DNA from: Caprimulgus europaeus
Lineage: Eukaryota; Chordata; Aves; Caprimulgiformes; Caprimulgidae
Assembly (NCBI GenBank): GCA_907165065.1
Contig: OU015525.1
Span: 41,088,037 to 41,152,036 of the forward strand
DNA: 64,000 bases
Direction of reading: 5' to 3'
The position numbers were made by a program, and so were the translations under genes. The notes under the pieces were generated by a model that ran no database searches, was not told where the DNA came from, and saw only the letters and a list, made by a program, of their open reading frames with translations. Below, in pieces: positions 1 to 14,976 of the stretch (position 1 is its first letter; every line of letters starts with the position of its first letter).

Positions 1-168
1 AAGTTTCTTCTCAAGTTTAAGTGGAACCTCCTGTGTTCCAGCTTACACCCATTGCCCCTTGTCCTATCATTGGACACCACTGAGAAGAGCCTGGCTCCAT
101 CCTCCTGACATTTGCTCTTTACATATTTATAAACATTAATGAGGTCACCCCTCAGTCTCCTCTTCTCC
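1..168 (-). mobile_element. CR1 LINE 3' fragment, antisense, cut by the window edge
   Basis: The sequence reads as the reverse complement of the CR1 3' region. It contains the typical antisense phrases for 'cccattgccccttgtccta' and 'gacaccactgagaagagcc', followed by the 'attaatgaggtcacccctc' block. It starts at the window edge, so the element continues to the left. No coding capacity is expected in this part. Identification is by memory of the avian CR1 consensus. Confidence 0.85.
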
Positions 169-3100
169 TTATGTAAAATTAAATGAAGTAGTGTCCAACT
201 TCATTTTAACGACACATTCTATATACACTATTTTAATGGAATTTATTAAAGAGAAGTGGCTCAAGAAGATACTTATTAGACCTTAGCATTGATTTATATG
301 ATGATTATCTGAAAAGAATATTCTGTATGCTGGTGGTAGCTTGTGACCTTTTTATCATTCCTAAAATTAATCCTTCCAGATATCAGTGGTAAGAGGACAT
401 TAAGTGTTTTCTTCATTCATTTACTGATATTATTCCTCATTAAATAAATCTTATTTTCACTCTTCACCATCTGACAACAAAAACGGATGCCTTTGCTTTT
501 CAGAGCAGCATAAAGAGAGATGGACTTGCAAGAGAAACTAACATTTCTATTTGGTGTTCTGCAACAATAAGAACTTATTAAACATGGCTTTAGCCTCATT
601 TATTTATCAGCTGCAAAGGCTCTGTCTCTTTAAAAGCCAGCTAGTATGAACTCATTCTTGGGTGCATGGGATTCAAGGTAAAACATATGAACTTATTACT
701 TGTTTTCTTTCCCCTCTCATTATAAAATAATGATAAATATCTTAATATATATTGAATAAAGATAATGATGGTTAAAAGCATTATCTGAACACAGGGACAT
801 ATGCACTATTTCTTCAGGGAGTAGTATACAACAGACAGCAACAGATTAAATTCGCACACAGCCGCACACCCTCACCTCTGTATTGCATTCCATTAGGAGG
901 AAGTAATTTTAATGTCCTTAACATTAAAAAACACAGAATTCGATTGGAATTTCTGGCATACTTGGCATAAACTACTAAAATCTGTGAAAACTGAACACAG
1001 GTTGGATGAAAACTAAAATCTTCATGAGTCAGAGATGGCAGAGATTCTCCTGAGCCATGGAAGTCCCCAAAAGAATAATAATGACCATTCAAAATGTGCT
1101 AATCTGTTGGTGTTTCTGTACCTCCCTTGTGCTTACAAGTTGCTGTGCACAGATCAACAGCACTTGGCCACCATTTCCTTCTGAGCTTCCTGCTGTGTTT
1201 TTTAGAGTATCCTCTGCCATTTCAGCACCCTGACTTAGCCAAAAGGTTCCTTGGTGTTGCTTTGTTACTGGCTTGTTTCACTCAGGAGCCTGAGTTGTGG
1301 CTTTTGTAACCTTGTCAGTGGCCCGTTTACTCCAGCACTTCTTCCCTGTGCCTTTTGATGAGACAGGCAGGGTTATGTTGCAGGCTTCCAGGACTGCCTT
1401 TTGGTAAAAGACCTACACATAATGAATAAACATAGATTCTTATCACCTGAAAGTTACCTTTAAAATAAGAATAATAAACATTTTCCTGTCTCTTAGATCT
1501 TTATTATTAGGCAAGACTTGCCAAGATAATGTGCTGCTTAGCTTGCTATTGAACAAGTTTGAAATTTAGGTTACTTTCCACAGCTTAGCTCCATATGGAC
1601 CAATTCACTATAGAGAAAATTGCTCCTCAGTTTAAGGAGTACATATAACAGACTACGATGTGCAGTCTGTAGTGGAGGAAAGCTATCCTTTGTGCAAGTA
1701 ATCCTATCTTATCAAATCTGTCTTGCAATAAACCAAGATGAAGGGAGTGATGGATGAGAAATAATTTACTGCTGAGATAAACTTAGTCCTAGTGAGCCTT
1801 GCGAACTGCAGCTCCAAATTATTTATCAGAGTTTATAGAGTTTGTCTTCCATTTGACAAATATAGACATGTCTTAGGCAAAGCTCTAATTTCTTTAACTG
1901 AAATCTATAATCACAGACATTTATTCTTTACTTTGTTTTGCATCCTGCTGCCTCTCTGCTACTTCTGATGAAATGGAAAAGTTAAAAATTTGTGTTATGA
2001 AAAGTTGATATTTTCTGCCTCCCATCCTTGAATAGTAAAAAACATCATTGTCTAATCAATGGAAATAAAATTTCATATCCGTGATGCTACCAACAGCTTC
2101 TTCGACCTAACTCTCTTGTTTTCACAAACAATTCCTGTGACAGGCAGTTAACATTTTCTGATCATTATCTACTGTTACCTACATTTTTAAAACTTGTTTA
2201 CAGAATTTATTTGGAAACTTCAAGAAACTAAACTAAGTTTTTTCCCTATCAACATGAAGCATGAGGAGTCATCTGTAATAGAATCAGTAAAGCTGCCACA
2301 TGACAGAGTAAAACTCAAGCAACAGAAGGCTATAGCTGGCTTTAAAATAAATGTCAATACCTATCTAAATATGAAGAACTGTTTCACTTTTCTATATGTA
2401 TATATTTATATGATAAATATGCAACTGCAATTTATCTGAATTAAGATTAGAGGCAGAATCTATAGCACATGAATTTTGCATATGAGACAACAGAAGTCTC
2501 TGAAATCTATATGCACCAACACTTAAAAATATGGTCACATAAACTGTGTTTTGACAGCAAAATAAATTATCTTCTATTCTATAATGCTGCCTGAGATGCA
2601 GCAATGTAAATGCTAAATGGGAAATGTCATCAAGAGGACAAGGAAATGGGAATCACAAGGTTCTGATCTTCTCAATACTCATGCACAACCTTAGCTTAAA
2701 GCAATGGATAGTCCTTATGAGATCAGCTTATGGTGCAAACCTGAGATAACAAAGAAATGTCAAATTTTTGCAAAGGTCACCCTTGAAAGGTTTAGTAATC
2801 TGAAGTAGATCTTAGGTGAGGATCACCTCCCCAATTCTTAAAGGAGATTAGACAAAACTGACAAAGTAAAAGCAGAAAAGTTCAAAGCATATAGGAACAC
2901 ACAGAAGGAATAAATGGTATATGGAAAAAATATAAGTAGGTTGATAAGAAGGAGGCAATTCAGGTAACGTGGCATCAGTAGGAAATTACATAGACATAAA
3001 CACATTCATTCCTAAACCACGTACAGAGTACTGCCCTTGCAGGAATGAGACTGACTAGCTTGTGCAATGCAAGTGCTTTGAAATGCTTGGATGGGAAGTG

Positions 3101-6100
3101 TATGGATACAAAAAAAATTGAGCAAAATTGTACTGAATCTTAAAAGAAATATTTTTTTTCTTGATTCTTTTAAGATAAGTTTGGGTTTGCCAACAGTAAC
3201 AAAATTAACAAGGTCTGCAAGGCTTAGCTTCAGTATATAGATACTTATGGGCACGTTCTCATTGCAATATACTGCACATCAAAGCATCAAAATAGGAGGT
3301 GGAGTGACCTTTCCTAAACATCCTTACTGCACTGATATACTATTCCCCACTGTATAATTAAATCAAGTGGCTGAAACTAAATTAAGCAATAAGGGTGCCA
3401 CCACCTACCTCATGTGCAGCTTAATTTTGGGGAACAGTCTAAGCACTTCATTATGTTAAAAGATTTTCCTGAAAAGTACATCACATGTTAATTCAGTTTA
3501 ATGTCACTGCTCACAGTCCTGCATCTATCATCTTCTTTTCTGACTGTTTTTCTTTATAATAAAGCAGTTATAAATCATTGTCTGTAATGGAATTAAATCA
3601 AATGATGCATAGCAACTGAAAAGATCAGTGACATAAAAACTGGCAGTCTGGAAAAATATTAACAAGAGTACATGACATGCGGACAAGGAAAAGTGGTTTT
3701 TAACTTCATCTAGAATACAAAATATGGTACCATTGTAGCTACATTAATTTGGATCAGCCAAGATATTGGCACTAAATTTCTAAAGGGTGACACTTTATAC
3801 TCCTTGGCCATGAAATGATTCTTCATGAGACTGAGAAATGGGATCTTAATGCTTAGATAGAGATTAAGTAAGATTAGGCAAGGAGGTTGCTCTGAACATG
3901 CAAGGAAAGGTGGAGTACTGAAAATCTCTCATTATTTAGTGGCTTATTTTATTAAAGAGAGAGTTAAATGCTAGCATTTGGGGGTTACTCAAGAAGCCTA
4001 AATTACCAATCACAGTAAATTACTTGTAACCCTTTCCTCCTGCTCAGAAAAGGTAGTACAAAAAGGAAGAGTGACCCAGAGAGTAAATATAAGCAGGGGT
4101 ACTAATGTCATGCGTTTCTTTTCTGTAACATATTGTAATTGCTTTCTATTTTAAGTTGGTGTTCAAGAGGCAATGATCCATAAAAGTAACAATTATTTAA
4201 TACTTAGATCACTGCACTTCAGCTACTATTCCCCTGCAACTTTTCTATGTTCTAGTTTATAACTCAGCTAACTGCACAGTAGATATTAATCACAACTCAA
4301 AGTGAAGAGTTTCTTTTCACAAGATCAAGGAGGGAATATATCATTAAAACAGAACCTATGTTTTAGAACAGCTTCCTGGAACTGAATATCATATATCCAC
4401 ATATAAACTTGCCATAAACCTCTGCAAAAGTTAAATGAGGAGTTTTACAGAATTGTATTAATTCTGTGTTTGTAATATGCACATGAAAATACTAGATTTA
4501 GCTGTATTATAGTTTTCTTTCCAAGAGAAAGGCTTACAGGAAGGTTCTCACCCTATATACACTACTTATTTATGTGTGTGCATTGGTGGACATTACTGGA
4601 TTCTGCACATTCATAGTGGTAATCTTGTGAGGAAGCTCCAAGTCATAATTTAATTGAACTTTTAACTGAAGACATTATTAAGAGGTAAAGTCATCACCTT
4701 TCTTTGAACTTCATATTGCTCCATACTAGTTATATTTAATTTAGCATTTTAATTGTAATACTTGATAAAAGAAAACTAATTAATTTATTTAATAACCTGG
4801 AAATGTACTCATCCCTTAAAAAATCAGAACTTGCATCCCTCTCCGTTATTTTCAACCTGAGTATTTGCAATGTCTTATATTACAATTCCCTTTTTTGAAT
4901 GGATATTCAATAATACAATTACTGTATTGTACTGCCAAATATTCTCATAAATAATATCTAAGCCACAGCTGTCAATAAATTAAGACTGAATTGCCCTGCC
5001 TTTTGTTTTAATTTTTCTCCTTACTAGCTTACAGACTATGATAATCCATAATGGATCCCGCAGTCATTGGTTTTCAATTAGGATTCCCTTGTCTAACTTT
5101 GTGATGGAAAACTCTGGATGTGTAAAATAGAAAATACACACTGCTGTGAATGTTAGCAGAGAAGGCAGGAAGCTTATGGGAGAAAGGAAGATGTAATTTT
5201 GACTCAGAACACTGAGATCCAGAAACCATCAGTGGAGTTCATCACCATTAAGCAGCCAAGCCAGGCCCAAAGCACCAACCTTGGATTTCAAACATTGGGT
5301 TATCTTCACACAGAGCACATTTTTATTAAAATGGATTGACAATTATTTTCTGGGACTCAAGTGCTCATTCAGACTATGCAAAAAAGAGACCAACCATTTC
5401 TCCCCTCCAAAGCACTTTTAAATGGCCCATGACAAAGGGTAACACAAATACGGATATCAGACTAAACCTGATGATGAGTGGAAGATTTTCACCACAATAC
5501 AAAATAACTAGCAACATGGAAAAACATTATGTACTTTATACTTTCTCCAATCTCTGTTTTCTGTTGCTGCAGCTCCATTCTCTATAAGAGCTAATCAGAG
5601 ATGATGTTCATTTGGCCATGGCCCACTACACACAAAGACAGTGAACTCCAGCTTGAACGTAGAGAACCTGGAGGCCATCAAAATTACAGAAGACAATGAG
5701 TCTGCAGACAAGATAAAGCAGAAATCACTGGAAATGCATCTGTCTAGCAGACCTCCACAAGCACTTCATTTTGAAAAGCTTGGAAATTACATTAGTGAAA
5801 TATTTTGCCTGGTATTTTTCCTCGTGAGCTCTAACTTTGAGCTTTACATTTATAATTACAGTTTACTGATTCATAGTTGCAGTTTACTGATTTACATCAG
5901 TACAACTGATTTCAGTTTACTTCACACATCCTTTCAGTATGTTTACATGCATGCAAGTTGTGCGGGACATCTCATCTGCAATTCTGTTCCTGAGTTTATA
6001 TATGGTCTTAACAGAAGAGGGACCAGAAGCTTGACTGCTGAGCACTGTCAGAGGTTCCATCATTGTCCTAACAAAACCAGAAATGTACCATGGAGAAAAA

Positions 6101-7204
6101 ACTTGACATCTCAGACATATTTAGAAGGCAACCAGCCTGCATATTCTGTCAGTGATGACACTTGACACAGGTCCCTGGGGACGCCTCCACCACTTGCAGG
6201 TAACGCTGTACATTTCTGCACTGCCTAAACAGGAGTAAAAACAATGGGCTAATGCTCAAAATTACAGTCACCTCTTACATATGGGAATGACTTTATACAT
6301 CCCATCTTCAAAGGGAAGCAAAGGAGCTGTGCGACAACATGCAGCTCCATCCCCAAGTGCTGAACAACCAGACTGGTGATACTGGTCACCCTTGCCTAGA
6401 AGCACTTGGACCCCCTTGAAAGCCTCCCACTTCCTTCTGTTGGTTTGCAGAAGTATTTTAATCAGTTGACTAGGCCAACTGATGCCAATTATTTTTGCCA
6501 CACCATTTAGTTTGCTATCATTTAAAAGATAATCATTAGTATTGATTTTTACAGCTTACTGCTTTTCAAAACCAAACTGACATTAAAAAAACCTGCAGGA
6601 AAACACCAATAAAGAAAGCTTCTCCAAATTCTGGCATCAGTCTGTTGGCACACATATTACATCCAGTTTTAGCACAAAGTATACACCAGACCAATCCTAA
6701 ATATTCTGGAAATTGCAGCCTACTTTAATCACAAAAAAACAAGATGATTAGACAAATGAGTCATTTTATTTATTGCCACAAGAAAATAGCAGAGCACGTT
6801 AGTCAACTTCATAGCACAGTAACTTTGCTGTTGCATTTTTGGAGAGTAGTCCTCATTTCAGTAAATTATTTCTCTCTAAATCATCATGTCCCATGATAAA
6901 ATTCCACCTCATTCTGAAGATCTTGGTGAGGTGACAAGGCAGTTACTAGAATGCTCTTGGAAGCAGGAGCAGAGTTTGCCTCAGCCACTGCCCAGCACTG
7001 CTGCCTGCAGAGTAGAGAGGAATACACACCAGGCAACAGCAGAAAAGTCAGAGAAAAATAATCAGCTTTAGGAATGTTTTATGATAGAAGCTAGCCTAAT
7101 TTCGTAAAAATTTCACAACTGTGACTTCTCCTATTCTACCTTATCCAAGGCTCAATTTTCCTTCTCCATTAATTATTTGCTTACAGTACTTATTCTCTAT
7201 ACTC
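169..7204. other. Intergenic DNA with no recognised gene
   Basis: About 7 kb of AT-rich sequence. The open frames here are short and match no family I know. The longest, about 174 codons on the + strand at 5641-6165, begins with GTG. It contains a local repeat of a 'cagtttactgatt' unit near 5860-5925 and has no splice-flanked or conserved-looking structure. I see no RNA gene, CpG island or clear promoter. Confidence 0.6.
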
Positions 7205-7872
7205 AGAGTAGTAGTGGATGAAAAGCTGGACATGAGCCACCAATGCACATCTGCAGCCCAGAAGGCCAACCGCATCCTGGGCTACATCAAAAGAAGTGTG
7301 GCCAGCAGGTCAAGGGAGGTAATTCTGTCCCTCTACTCCACTCTGGTGAGATCTCACCTGGAATACTGCATCCAGTTTTGGAGCCCTCAACACAAGAAGG
7401 ATATGTACCTGCAGTGGAGGGCCACAAAAATGATCAAAGGGCTGGAGCACCTCTCCTATGAAGACAGGCTGAGAGACTTGGGGCTGTTCAGCCTGGAGAA
7501 GAGAAGGCTCCAGGGGCACCATAAAACAGCCTTCCAGTACTGAAAAGTGCCTATAAGAAAGCTGGGGAAGAACTGTTCTCAAGGGCATGTAGCAGTAGGA
7601 CAAGGGGTAATGGTTTTAAACTAGAAAAGGGTAGATTTAGGTTGGATATTAGGAAAAAGATATTCAGTATGAGTGTGGTGACTCACTGGAACAGGCTGCC
7701 CAGAGAGGTGGTAGAAGCCCCATCCCTGGAGATATTCAAGGTCAGGCTTGATGGGGCTCTGAGCAACCTGCTCTCGTAAAGATGTCCCTGCTTACTGCAG
7801 GGGCGTTGGACTAGATGACCTTTGAATGTCCCTTCCAACCCAATGTATTCTATTATTCTATAATTCTATGAT
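7205..7872 (+). mobile_element. CR1 LINE, 5'-truncated, with C-terminal RT and 3' UTR
   Basis: Sense-strand CR1. The first ~340 bases encode the C-terminal part of the CR1 reverse transcriptase polyprotein, including [28 protein letters not shown] and an [13 protein letters not shown] block. The standard CR1 3' UTR follows ('actggaacaggctgcccaga', 'ggactagatgacctttgaa'). The end is the diagnostic run of ATTCTAT-like octamers near 7848-7871. It is truncated at the 5' end as most avian CR1 copies are, so it is non-autonomous and dead. Confidence 0.92.
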
Positions 7873-10800
7873 GCACTTGAATAAGTTGAAATACAATATA
7901 TTTCTGCTTAAAATATATTAGTACTTTAGTACGGTGAGATTTGCATTATTTTAACTTCTATGTCTTCTTTTTTCTGAAATCTCCATACACACCAGTCTGA
8001 TGGGCTCATCTGATTAAATCCTAGGGTACCAGTGTAAAAATGTAGTCCAAATCACTGAGTTAAACGTTCAAAATATCTGATGTTTTAGTCCTGTCCTAGA
8101 GATATAAATACTACACCTCACACTCTAAATTAACTCAGTCAAAGGCTATGAAATAGCATCAATTGCTCTGTCTAGTAAAATGCTGCCAAGCCAGGTATTA
8201 TCAGGTCATAACTGAAAGCATTTACATTATATTAGAGAGAAGTGGTGAATTCATCACTTTCAGGTGACACAGAAAGCTTTTGGCAGAACTAGAAAAGATA
8301 TGACAGTGCTGGTTAGCTTTGTGACAATGTCACTCTGACCACTTTCATATTCAAAACAGATCAGGTATTATACCTCCACTTTTAACAGTTGTTGCCACCC
8401 TGATTTTATAAGCTTTCAAACTGACAAAGGAAAAGCTAGGTATCATGATAGCAAGGCCATATAACAACCAAAATGCAAGAAGGTGGGAAAGGAATCAACC
8501 ACAAGGCAATCTCCTCCAACTTGTACGTCATGCTGAAATAATCAAAACATCTTACCCCATCTATTGTTTTCCTTTACCATGCACTGTTACTGCACCTAAA
8601 TTTTCACTCAATGTGAAAACTCTTCTGCTTCCAAAACCTTCTCAGCTTCTGCCCAAATTCAATCTTCAGGTTAAAGCTGGGCCCCAGTCAAATTCACAGC
8701 TTCAGCCTTCATGAAATATTTTCACCATTCTGTACAGGAAAAACAATAAGGGCTCAGCTGGCTGAGGTGGCGTTTTAGTTTCTGGTGTGTTCAATTATGC
8801 AGCAGGAAAAATGAAATGAATTTCAAATATAAAGCAAGCAGCTTCAAAGAAAAGAAATGTAGACCAGTAAACTGAGAAAGGAAAGGTCAGAGTTCAGTTT
8901 CCAGGTTTTTTAATAGAAATACAAAGCACAAAGAGGTACTAAACAAGGGCTAGTGGAATAGGTCAAATCTGAGTAAAATGAAGGAATGTGGTTACAATGT
9001 TTCTTATTTAATTTTCAAATGTTCTTAGGATGTTTTCTTACGTGAGCATCTTCTTCCCTGTCCTAGCTAGATAACTTCATTAATTAAACCTCTAGCTTTC
9101 CTTCTTATGGAAAACACTTTCTGGAATCTAACTGAAGTCCTAATTCACACAAAGCAACTGAAAATCATTTACATTGGAAGAGAAAATGTGGACCTTTCAC
9201 ATGGTGCTTGTGAAAACCCTGTTCTTTATGTGCCTTTCCCAGTCCATTTTTTGCAGGGACATCATCTGTTTACTAGCTGCAATTCCGCGGGGATTACAAC
9301 TGCGACTGTAGCTAATCTAGAGTGAACTCTGCTGTAAACGAGCATAAAGTTGCTTTTGCAGCTGAGGAATTTAGCCCACCATTAGACCAAGGTATGTTGT
9401 AAGCACACAAGAGGCTCTGTGCTGCTTGCACATGGGCTGTGTGCTACAGCTGCAGCAGGCTGGCAGGCAGAGGGATTCCTAGAGTGGACGAGGGAATTTC
9501 CAGCAGAGGTAGAACGAAATAAAGTAAGACCCTCATTGCTATCCAGATCACCTCTGGGGAATCCCTCCAGCGCAAGAGCAGAAGAGGGAAAGCACACATG
9601 GCCTTCCACCTCCCCCTTCATGACCTGGAGACGGCATGAGACCGGTCCTGCTCAGGCCATGGTGGGAGCAGAAAGGAGAGCCTGGCCAGCATACACTCCC
9701 TGTTGGGCTGCTGGAAATCACAGCAACCACCAACACTGTTTTAAATTATGTTTCTGAACTGCCCAAAATATGGGAGTTTCAAATCACCTCTGCCTGCCCT
9801 GCAGCACCACGCTGTGCACCCCGAGGAGCATAACAAGGGGTCCAGCCAGCCTTTACCCTGTCTGCATGGAACACATCAGGGATGCCTCACGGCTCCAGTC
9901 TGCAGAAACAACTTGTTTTGAATGTTGCATTAAAGTGTGAACACAGCACACCCCAACTGGGCAATAAAATACTAGCAATGAAAATGTGAGGCTGGAACTG
10001 GGGGAAAAGCTCCAAAATTCTGCTGTATGAATGTGAATAATACCAAAATAGTTGAAGCCTGCACTTCAGATACATTATTTAGACTCTGCTTTTTTGTTTT
10101 TCTTAATATGACTGAAGCTATCTAAATCTCTCATTTACAATTTTCAGCTAATCCTTCCACATACGCATTAGACACTGCAATTCTTTTCATAGATGGAATC
10201 TAATATTTCCTTTGCAATTCATAGATGAGTTTTCTTAATTAAAAAAATGAGGATAAATCACTCCACTCACATGGGGTAACTATTGTCTTAAATAATAATA
10301 ACTGTGCCTGGATTCCATCACAATGTATTTTGCTACTGAGCACCCTGTTTTCTTCTTATTTTATTGGAAATACCCCTCCCATGGCCTCTGTGGAAATGAG
10401 CAACAGAATGCTTTTATAACAAATACAGATTTTGTACAGTTTGTTCTACTTACTCTGCAGCACATTCTACTTACAGCAGTTCAGGCCTGATCCCAGAAAT
10501 CTTTGAGTGCACATACTCATGTGCCTGTGAGAAACAGAGAAGTATGTAATAAAGCGAATCTCCATGTATCTCCACAGAAGAGAAGAAACTACTCTGCTTC
10601 GTTCTTATCTTGTCTGATACAACTGCAGGTAAACGAATGAAAAATTGTATTTGTTGCATGCTTATACTGAGAATGCCTGTCACACTCTTTCACTTAGAGA
10701 AAGAAGTGTGAAACCTCCTTCCCACTTAGAGAGCTGAGTAGCATCAGCCATGAGACAGGGACAGCAGCTGTCTGTGCTCTTTCAGTGAAAATATCACCTT

Positions 10801-13800
10801 ATGGCCACTAGATCAGAGCGTGTTTTTGCCTTCAAAAAAAGGTGTAATTTTTTTCAAGGGCAAACATATTATTAAGAAGATCTGAGATGAAAAGTTTAGC
10901 ATTCCAGATCTTCATACAAGATTGTATTCAGCAGTTGTGTGCAGAAACATCTTTATCACTGATACCTTTCTAATTTCTTCATATCTTAAGTGATACACTT
11001 ATATGTATATTAAGGGATATGCAAAGACAAGGGAAGCACTGGAACATCTCTGCCCTGTGAAGGTACATTTTGGGCAATGCCATACCAACCATACATTGAG
11101 TATCTCTCTATTTCAGTTCCTCTCTGCTTGTATTAGACATAATTTAATAATAATATTTTAAAAGTAGCAACACATATCTTGTATCTATAGATTACTAACT
11201 CATGTCTCTAAATTACTTTGATGATAAGTTTAGTATAGGAGAGTTGACCTGCAGTGCCTTGCTCAGCTCTGATATCAGTTACATATGTTTCCATTAAAAA
11301 TTAAGCCCATTTAGACTGAGCTAAATGAAACTTGACTGTTTGGTCTTAAAAAATGCTGTGACGTTTTGCACTGAGCTGAAGAAAATAATCAACATGCTGT
11401 TTTACATTCCCTATTCCTCATTTCAATTCTATCAGAAGGCCTTGTGTTGCGAGGAAGGGCTTGGGGTGCTAACAGCATGTTTATTTCATTTCTGTAAATC
11501 CATCTTCTTTCAATGATTTTATAGCGGCTCAATTAGCATGATGAGTATAGTTTGGAAAGGAAAGTTAGTCCTGCAGTAAAGATACTAATGTGACATTCAA
11601 GAGAGAGAGAGATTTAGTTTCTAACTCAGCTACCCACTTTTGGGAAGACTTTGTAAATTCATTCAAATTGTATTCTCAATCAGTAAAATAAAGATGTTTT
11701 CATCTTGGCTTCACCTTGTTCTAGCTTAAGTTCTGGGATCTGGACAAGCCATGGGACAACAGGGCCCTTGGGGCTGCAAGCACTTCTGTAATACAAGCAG
11801 GTTTCTTTTGGCTGGTATATTTTGTTGACAGATAAAAAACAGTTGTTGTCTGTGGTAATTCTGGATTATATAAAAACCAAAGTTTTTATCAACAACAGCA
11901 CACTTTTATTATAAAGTTAGTAGCGAGCAACAAGTTATCATTTTTACTGCTGTGAAAAGTGTTCTCTTTCTTTTTATGCCTCCATATTTCTTTGTTTCTC
12001 AGTCCTTCATTGCTGAGGAAATATTATCCTCCACTCCTACAGTGAGTAATTTTCCTTATGTACTTTTTGCTTTGTAATATTTTGTCAAAATTTTACAAAT
12101 TCTCTCCTGTTTTCATCCTCTCTCTGCAAAGAATACTTTCCCCATACAAAACTAAACTCTGGGAATGACGGAGTTTTCATCTGCTGACACTGGGAGAAGT
12201 GAACTCTTCAAGAAGTATTTTCTTAATTACTCCTTTCTTGTACTACTGCTTACTCTCTGTGAAAATTAGCATGTTTCAAGAGGAGGAGAGGACTCTGTGT
12301 AGCAGTGCCTGCTACACCTAGTGGGAAAAGGGTAAAATGAGAGTCTAGCTGGGACCTTCTTCCTGTTCCCCACCATGCCAGGCCCTGGGGACCCTCATAC
12401 AACCTCCATAAGGATGCAGGATGAGGACCAGCAATAGAAAGGAACCAGCAAAAGACACAAACAACAGAGGATATGGAGAAGCAAATGAACCAGAGTCAGG
12501 GATATCTTCAGCACTTCCAACAGCCACAGCTGTGTTTCTTCTGCCCAGTGCTGGCTGTGCACAGGTACTTCTCTCTTTCTTACGGTGTGTCCTTGTATCT
12601 GTGCATTTCACATTCAGGTTCTTTTCATCTTTTCCTCTTCCCTGGTCCCTACCAGCAGCCATAAAACTTAAAAACTGTAAGATCACTCTCTCCATTACTC
12701 CTCTTCTACACAGGATTTACATGCCTTTTATTTGGTCCTTTTATATGCTATACTCCTACTTCACCCTTTGTCTTTTCCTGTTCTATCTACAGGGACTACC
12801 TGCACCTCTGTACACGGTGAGATTCTGACACCGGCTGGGTTTTCATCATGACCAGATTAAACACAGTAAGCAACATTAAACAGAGTAATGAAGGACATGG
12901 CAGACTGAGTAGCTGAGTGGGCAGGCTGAGCACGGACACTCGTGTGCAGCACGATGAAAGCAGTGGCCAGTCAGCCCAGGGACGTGGGATGTACACTGCA
13001 GGAGGAATAATGAGGAGGCTACTGGGCTATCTGTTCCATCACACCATGCTGACTATTACAGTGCAAGTCAATAAATGATGGCAGAGCCAAGGGTCAGTAA
13101 TGGACCCAGAGGGCCAATTTAATGATGTCCATCACAAAAAGCTCTGCTTGTAGAGAGCATCCTTACAGCAAAAAATGGCACTGAATGTGTCAACTCTGGA
13201 GTTAGTCAGTTCCTCATCTCAGGAACAAACTTGATAGCATTCCTGCTGATTCAGTGGCATGGCAATTTGCTCCTTGCTCCACATGCAGATCCCTCACATG
13301 CTAACATAAATACACCCACTGGGATGATTTTTAAAATGTCTACATCTTCTCTTGAGGATTCACTTACAAATTTGGCTGATATTACTATGTAAACAGAGAG
13401 TCTGATTCTCTTCTCACATACACTGATGATACGCAAGAGCTTGTCATTGGCTTGAATTGATGTGTTTCTGACAATCCAGATGTGCATTTTAGCATCCTTA
13501 ATCTCAGTTAGCTGATGTAAAGACAAACAGGTGGCAGAAAGTGCAATTTTCATACAATAATAGTACTAGAATTTGTGTTAGTTCTGAAGGATAAAGACCT
13601 GGTTGTATCTCTGTTACTAGGTAAGTGTGACATGGATGTACTGCAGTATCAGGAAAGGCAAATGAGATCTGAGGAGGTATAAACTTAGGTGTCTTCCTCC
13701 TCCGGAGGAGATAATTATACATTAATGACCTAATGAAATTTCAACCGATATACTGTATACTGTTCCCATCACTCATGCCCAGAAATTATGAACTCCAAGA

Positions 13801-14399
13801 ATAGCAAATGCACAGCAGAACATTTACATGAAAAGGACCCATCTAAAGACAGAAAGCTGAAGAACAGCTTGCTCACTTCAGCAAAACGAGGACTAGGGAG
13901 AATAATCCCAGCTCACAAATACAGCAGGAAGGGGGAAAATGTTCTTTAAACGGAAGGACAATTCTGAGAGAAGATCAAATAAATATAAACCAGCCGGAAA
14001 TAACTCTTTGACTTCTGACAGTCAAAGAGACATAGCTTAGCACAGCTGGGGCAGAGCCCTCCACAAAGAAGAGGTGTCAGAATCAGTGTGGCCGTTTTAC
14101 ACCAGTTCCCCAGGATGTCAAACGGAGCAGAGCAGTGACCTGTGCCAGCTGCTGAGAACCTTGCAAAATGCTTGGGGTTTTGTCTCTATCTGGTTCCTTC
14201 CTATTTGTGTTTTCCTGGTCACCAAAACTGTGAAAATAAAGCAAATCTATTCAAATTTGTGAAATTCCAATATTTTCAAACCAAAACCCTTGTCTTCTCA
14301 CTCGCTCAAGTAAAACCTGCTGCCCCCAAGCAGAGTGTTTTACACAGGAGGTCCAGGGAAGAGGCAGAGGGCACTCAGCAGGGACCCCCACACCAGCGC
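7873..14399. other. Intergenic DNA upstream of PENK, no recognised gene
   Basis: Mixed AT-rich sequence. The open frames (for example 9419-9757 +, 12421-12828 + and 12345-12695 -) overlap each other on both strands and show no domain I recognise. A weak SINE-like stretch may lie near 11610-11710. Distal PENK regulatory elements could be here, but none can be named from sequence alone. Confidence 0.55.
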
Positions 14400-14738
14400 C
14401 TTGGGGGTTTGGCAGGGTGGCAGAGCGAGAAGGCGAACAAAAAAAACCAAAATTCCAAACCAAAGACCCCCAAACGCAGCCCCGCTCCCCGGCACTCTGC
14501 AACGCCCGGCAGGGAAGCTGCGCCCGCCGGCCCGGGGAGAGGGGCTGCCGCCAGCCCCGGACCTCCGCTCCCCCCTGCCTGACTCACGCCGATGCCTCAT
14601 CCCTTCCCGCCCCCGATGAAAACGTCCCCCGGTAACTTTCCCGGTGCCGGTCCCCCGCTCCCCCCGACGGCAGCGGCAGCGCCCACCCCCAAAGCCCCAT
14701 CGGAGGCGCTGACGGCGGGGCAGCGGCACCGGAGGGGA

Positions 14739-14817
14739 TGTCGTAGGTGCTGCGTCAGCGGGAGCCCGACGGCGATTGGGGGAGGCCGCGCTGTCCCCGC
14801 GGTCGCTAATTATAAAG
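14739..14817 (+). promoter_or_regulatory. PENK proximal promoter: CRE pair, CCAAT and TATA
   Basis: In order: TGTCGTA at 14739-14745 (position of ENKCRE-1, TGGCGTA in mammals), TGCGTCA at 14751-14757 (exact ENKCRE-2 core), ATTGG at 14775-14779 (inverted CCAAT), and TATAAAG at 14811-14817. In mammalian PENK this enhancer mediates cAMP, Ca2+ and AP-1/CREB induction. Spacing and order resemble the human promoter, which predicts activity-dependent control. Transcription should begin about 25-30 bases after the TATA box, near 14841. ENKCRE-1 differs from the mammalian form by one base. Confidence 0.85.
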
Positions 14818-14976
14818 TGCCACCGCCCGCACCCGCTCCGCTCCGCAGCGGCGCGCCTGGACCCGGCAGCGGGAGCTCGGCTCGGCTCGCCCCGGCTGCC
14901 CCACAGCCGACCACCCTGGAGCTGTCCCCGCAGCCTCAGGCTGTGAGTTCCTTCCCTAGAGGCGGCTCGGCCTCGC

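Noticed and set aside
5641..6165. 174-codon open frame on the + strand
   Set aside because: Starts with GTG, lies in AT-rich intergenic DNA, partly built from a local repeat, and shows no family motif or splice context.
9382..9833. Cluster of overlapping frames on both strands
   Set aside because: All frames compete with each other, with no motif, and local composition is only mildly GC-rich.
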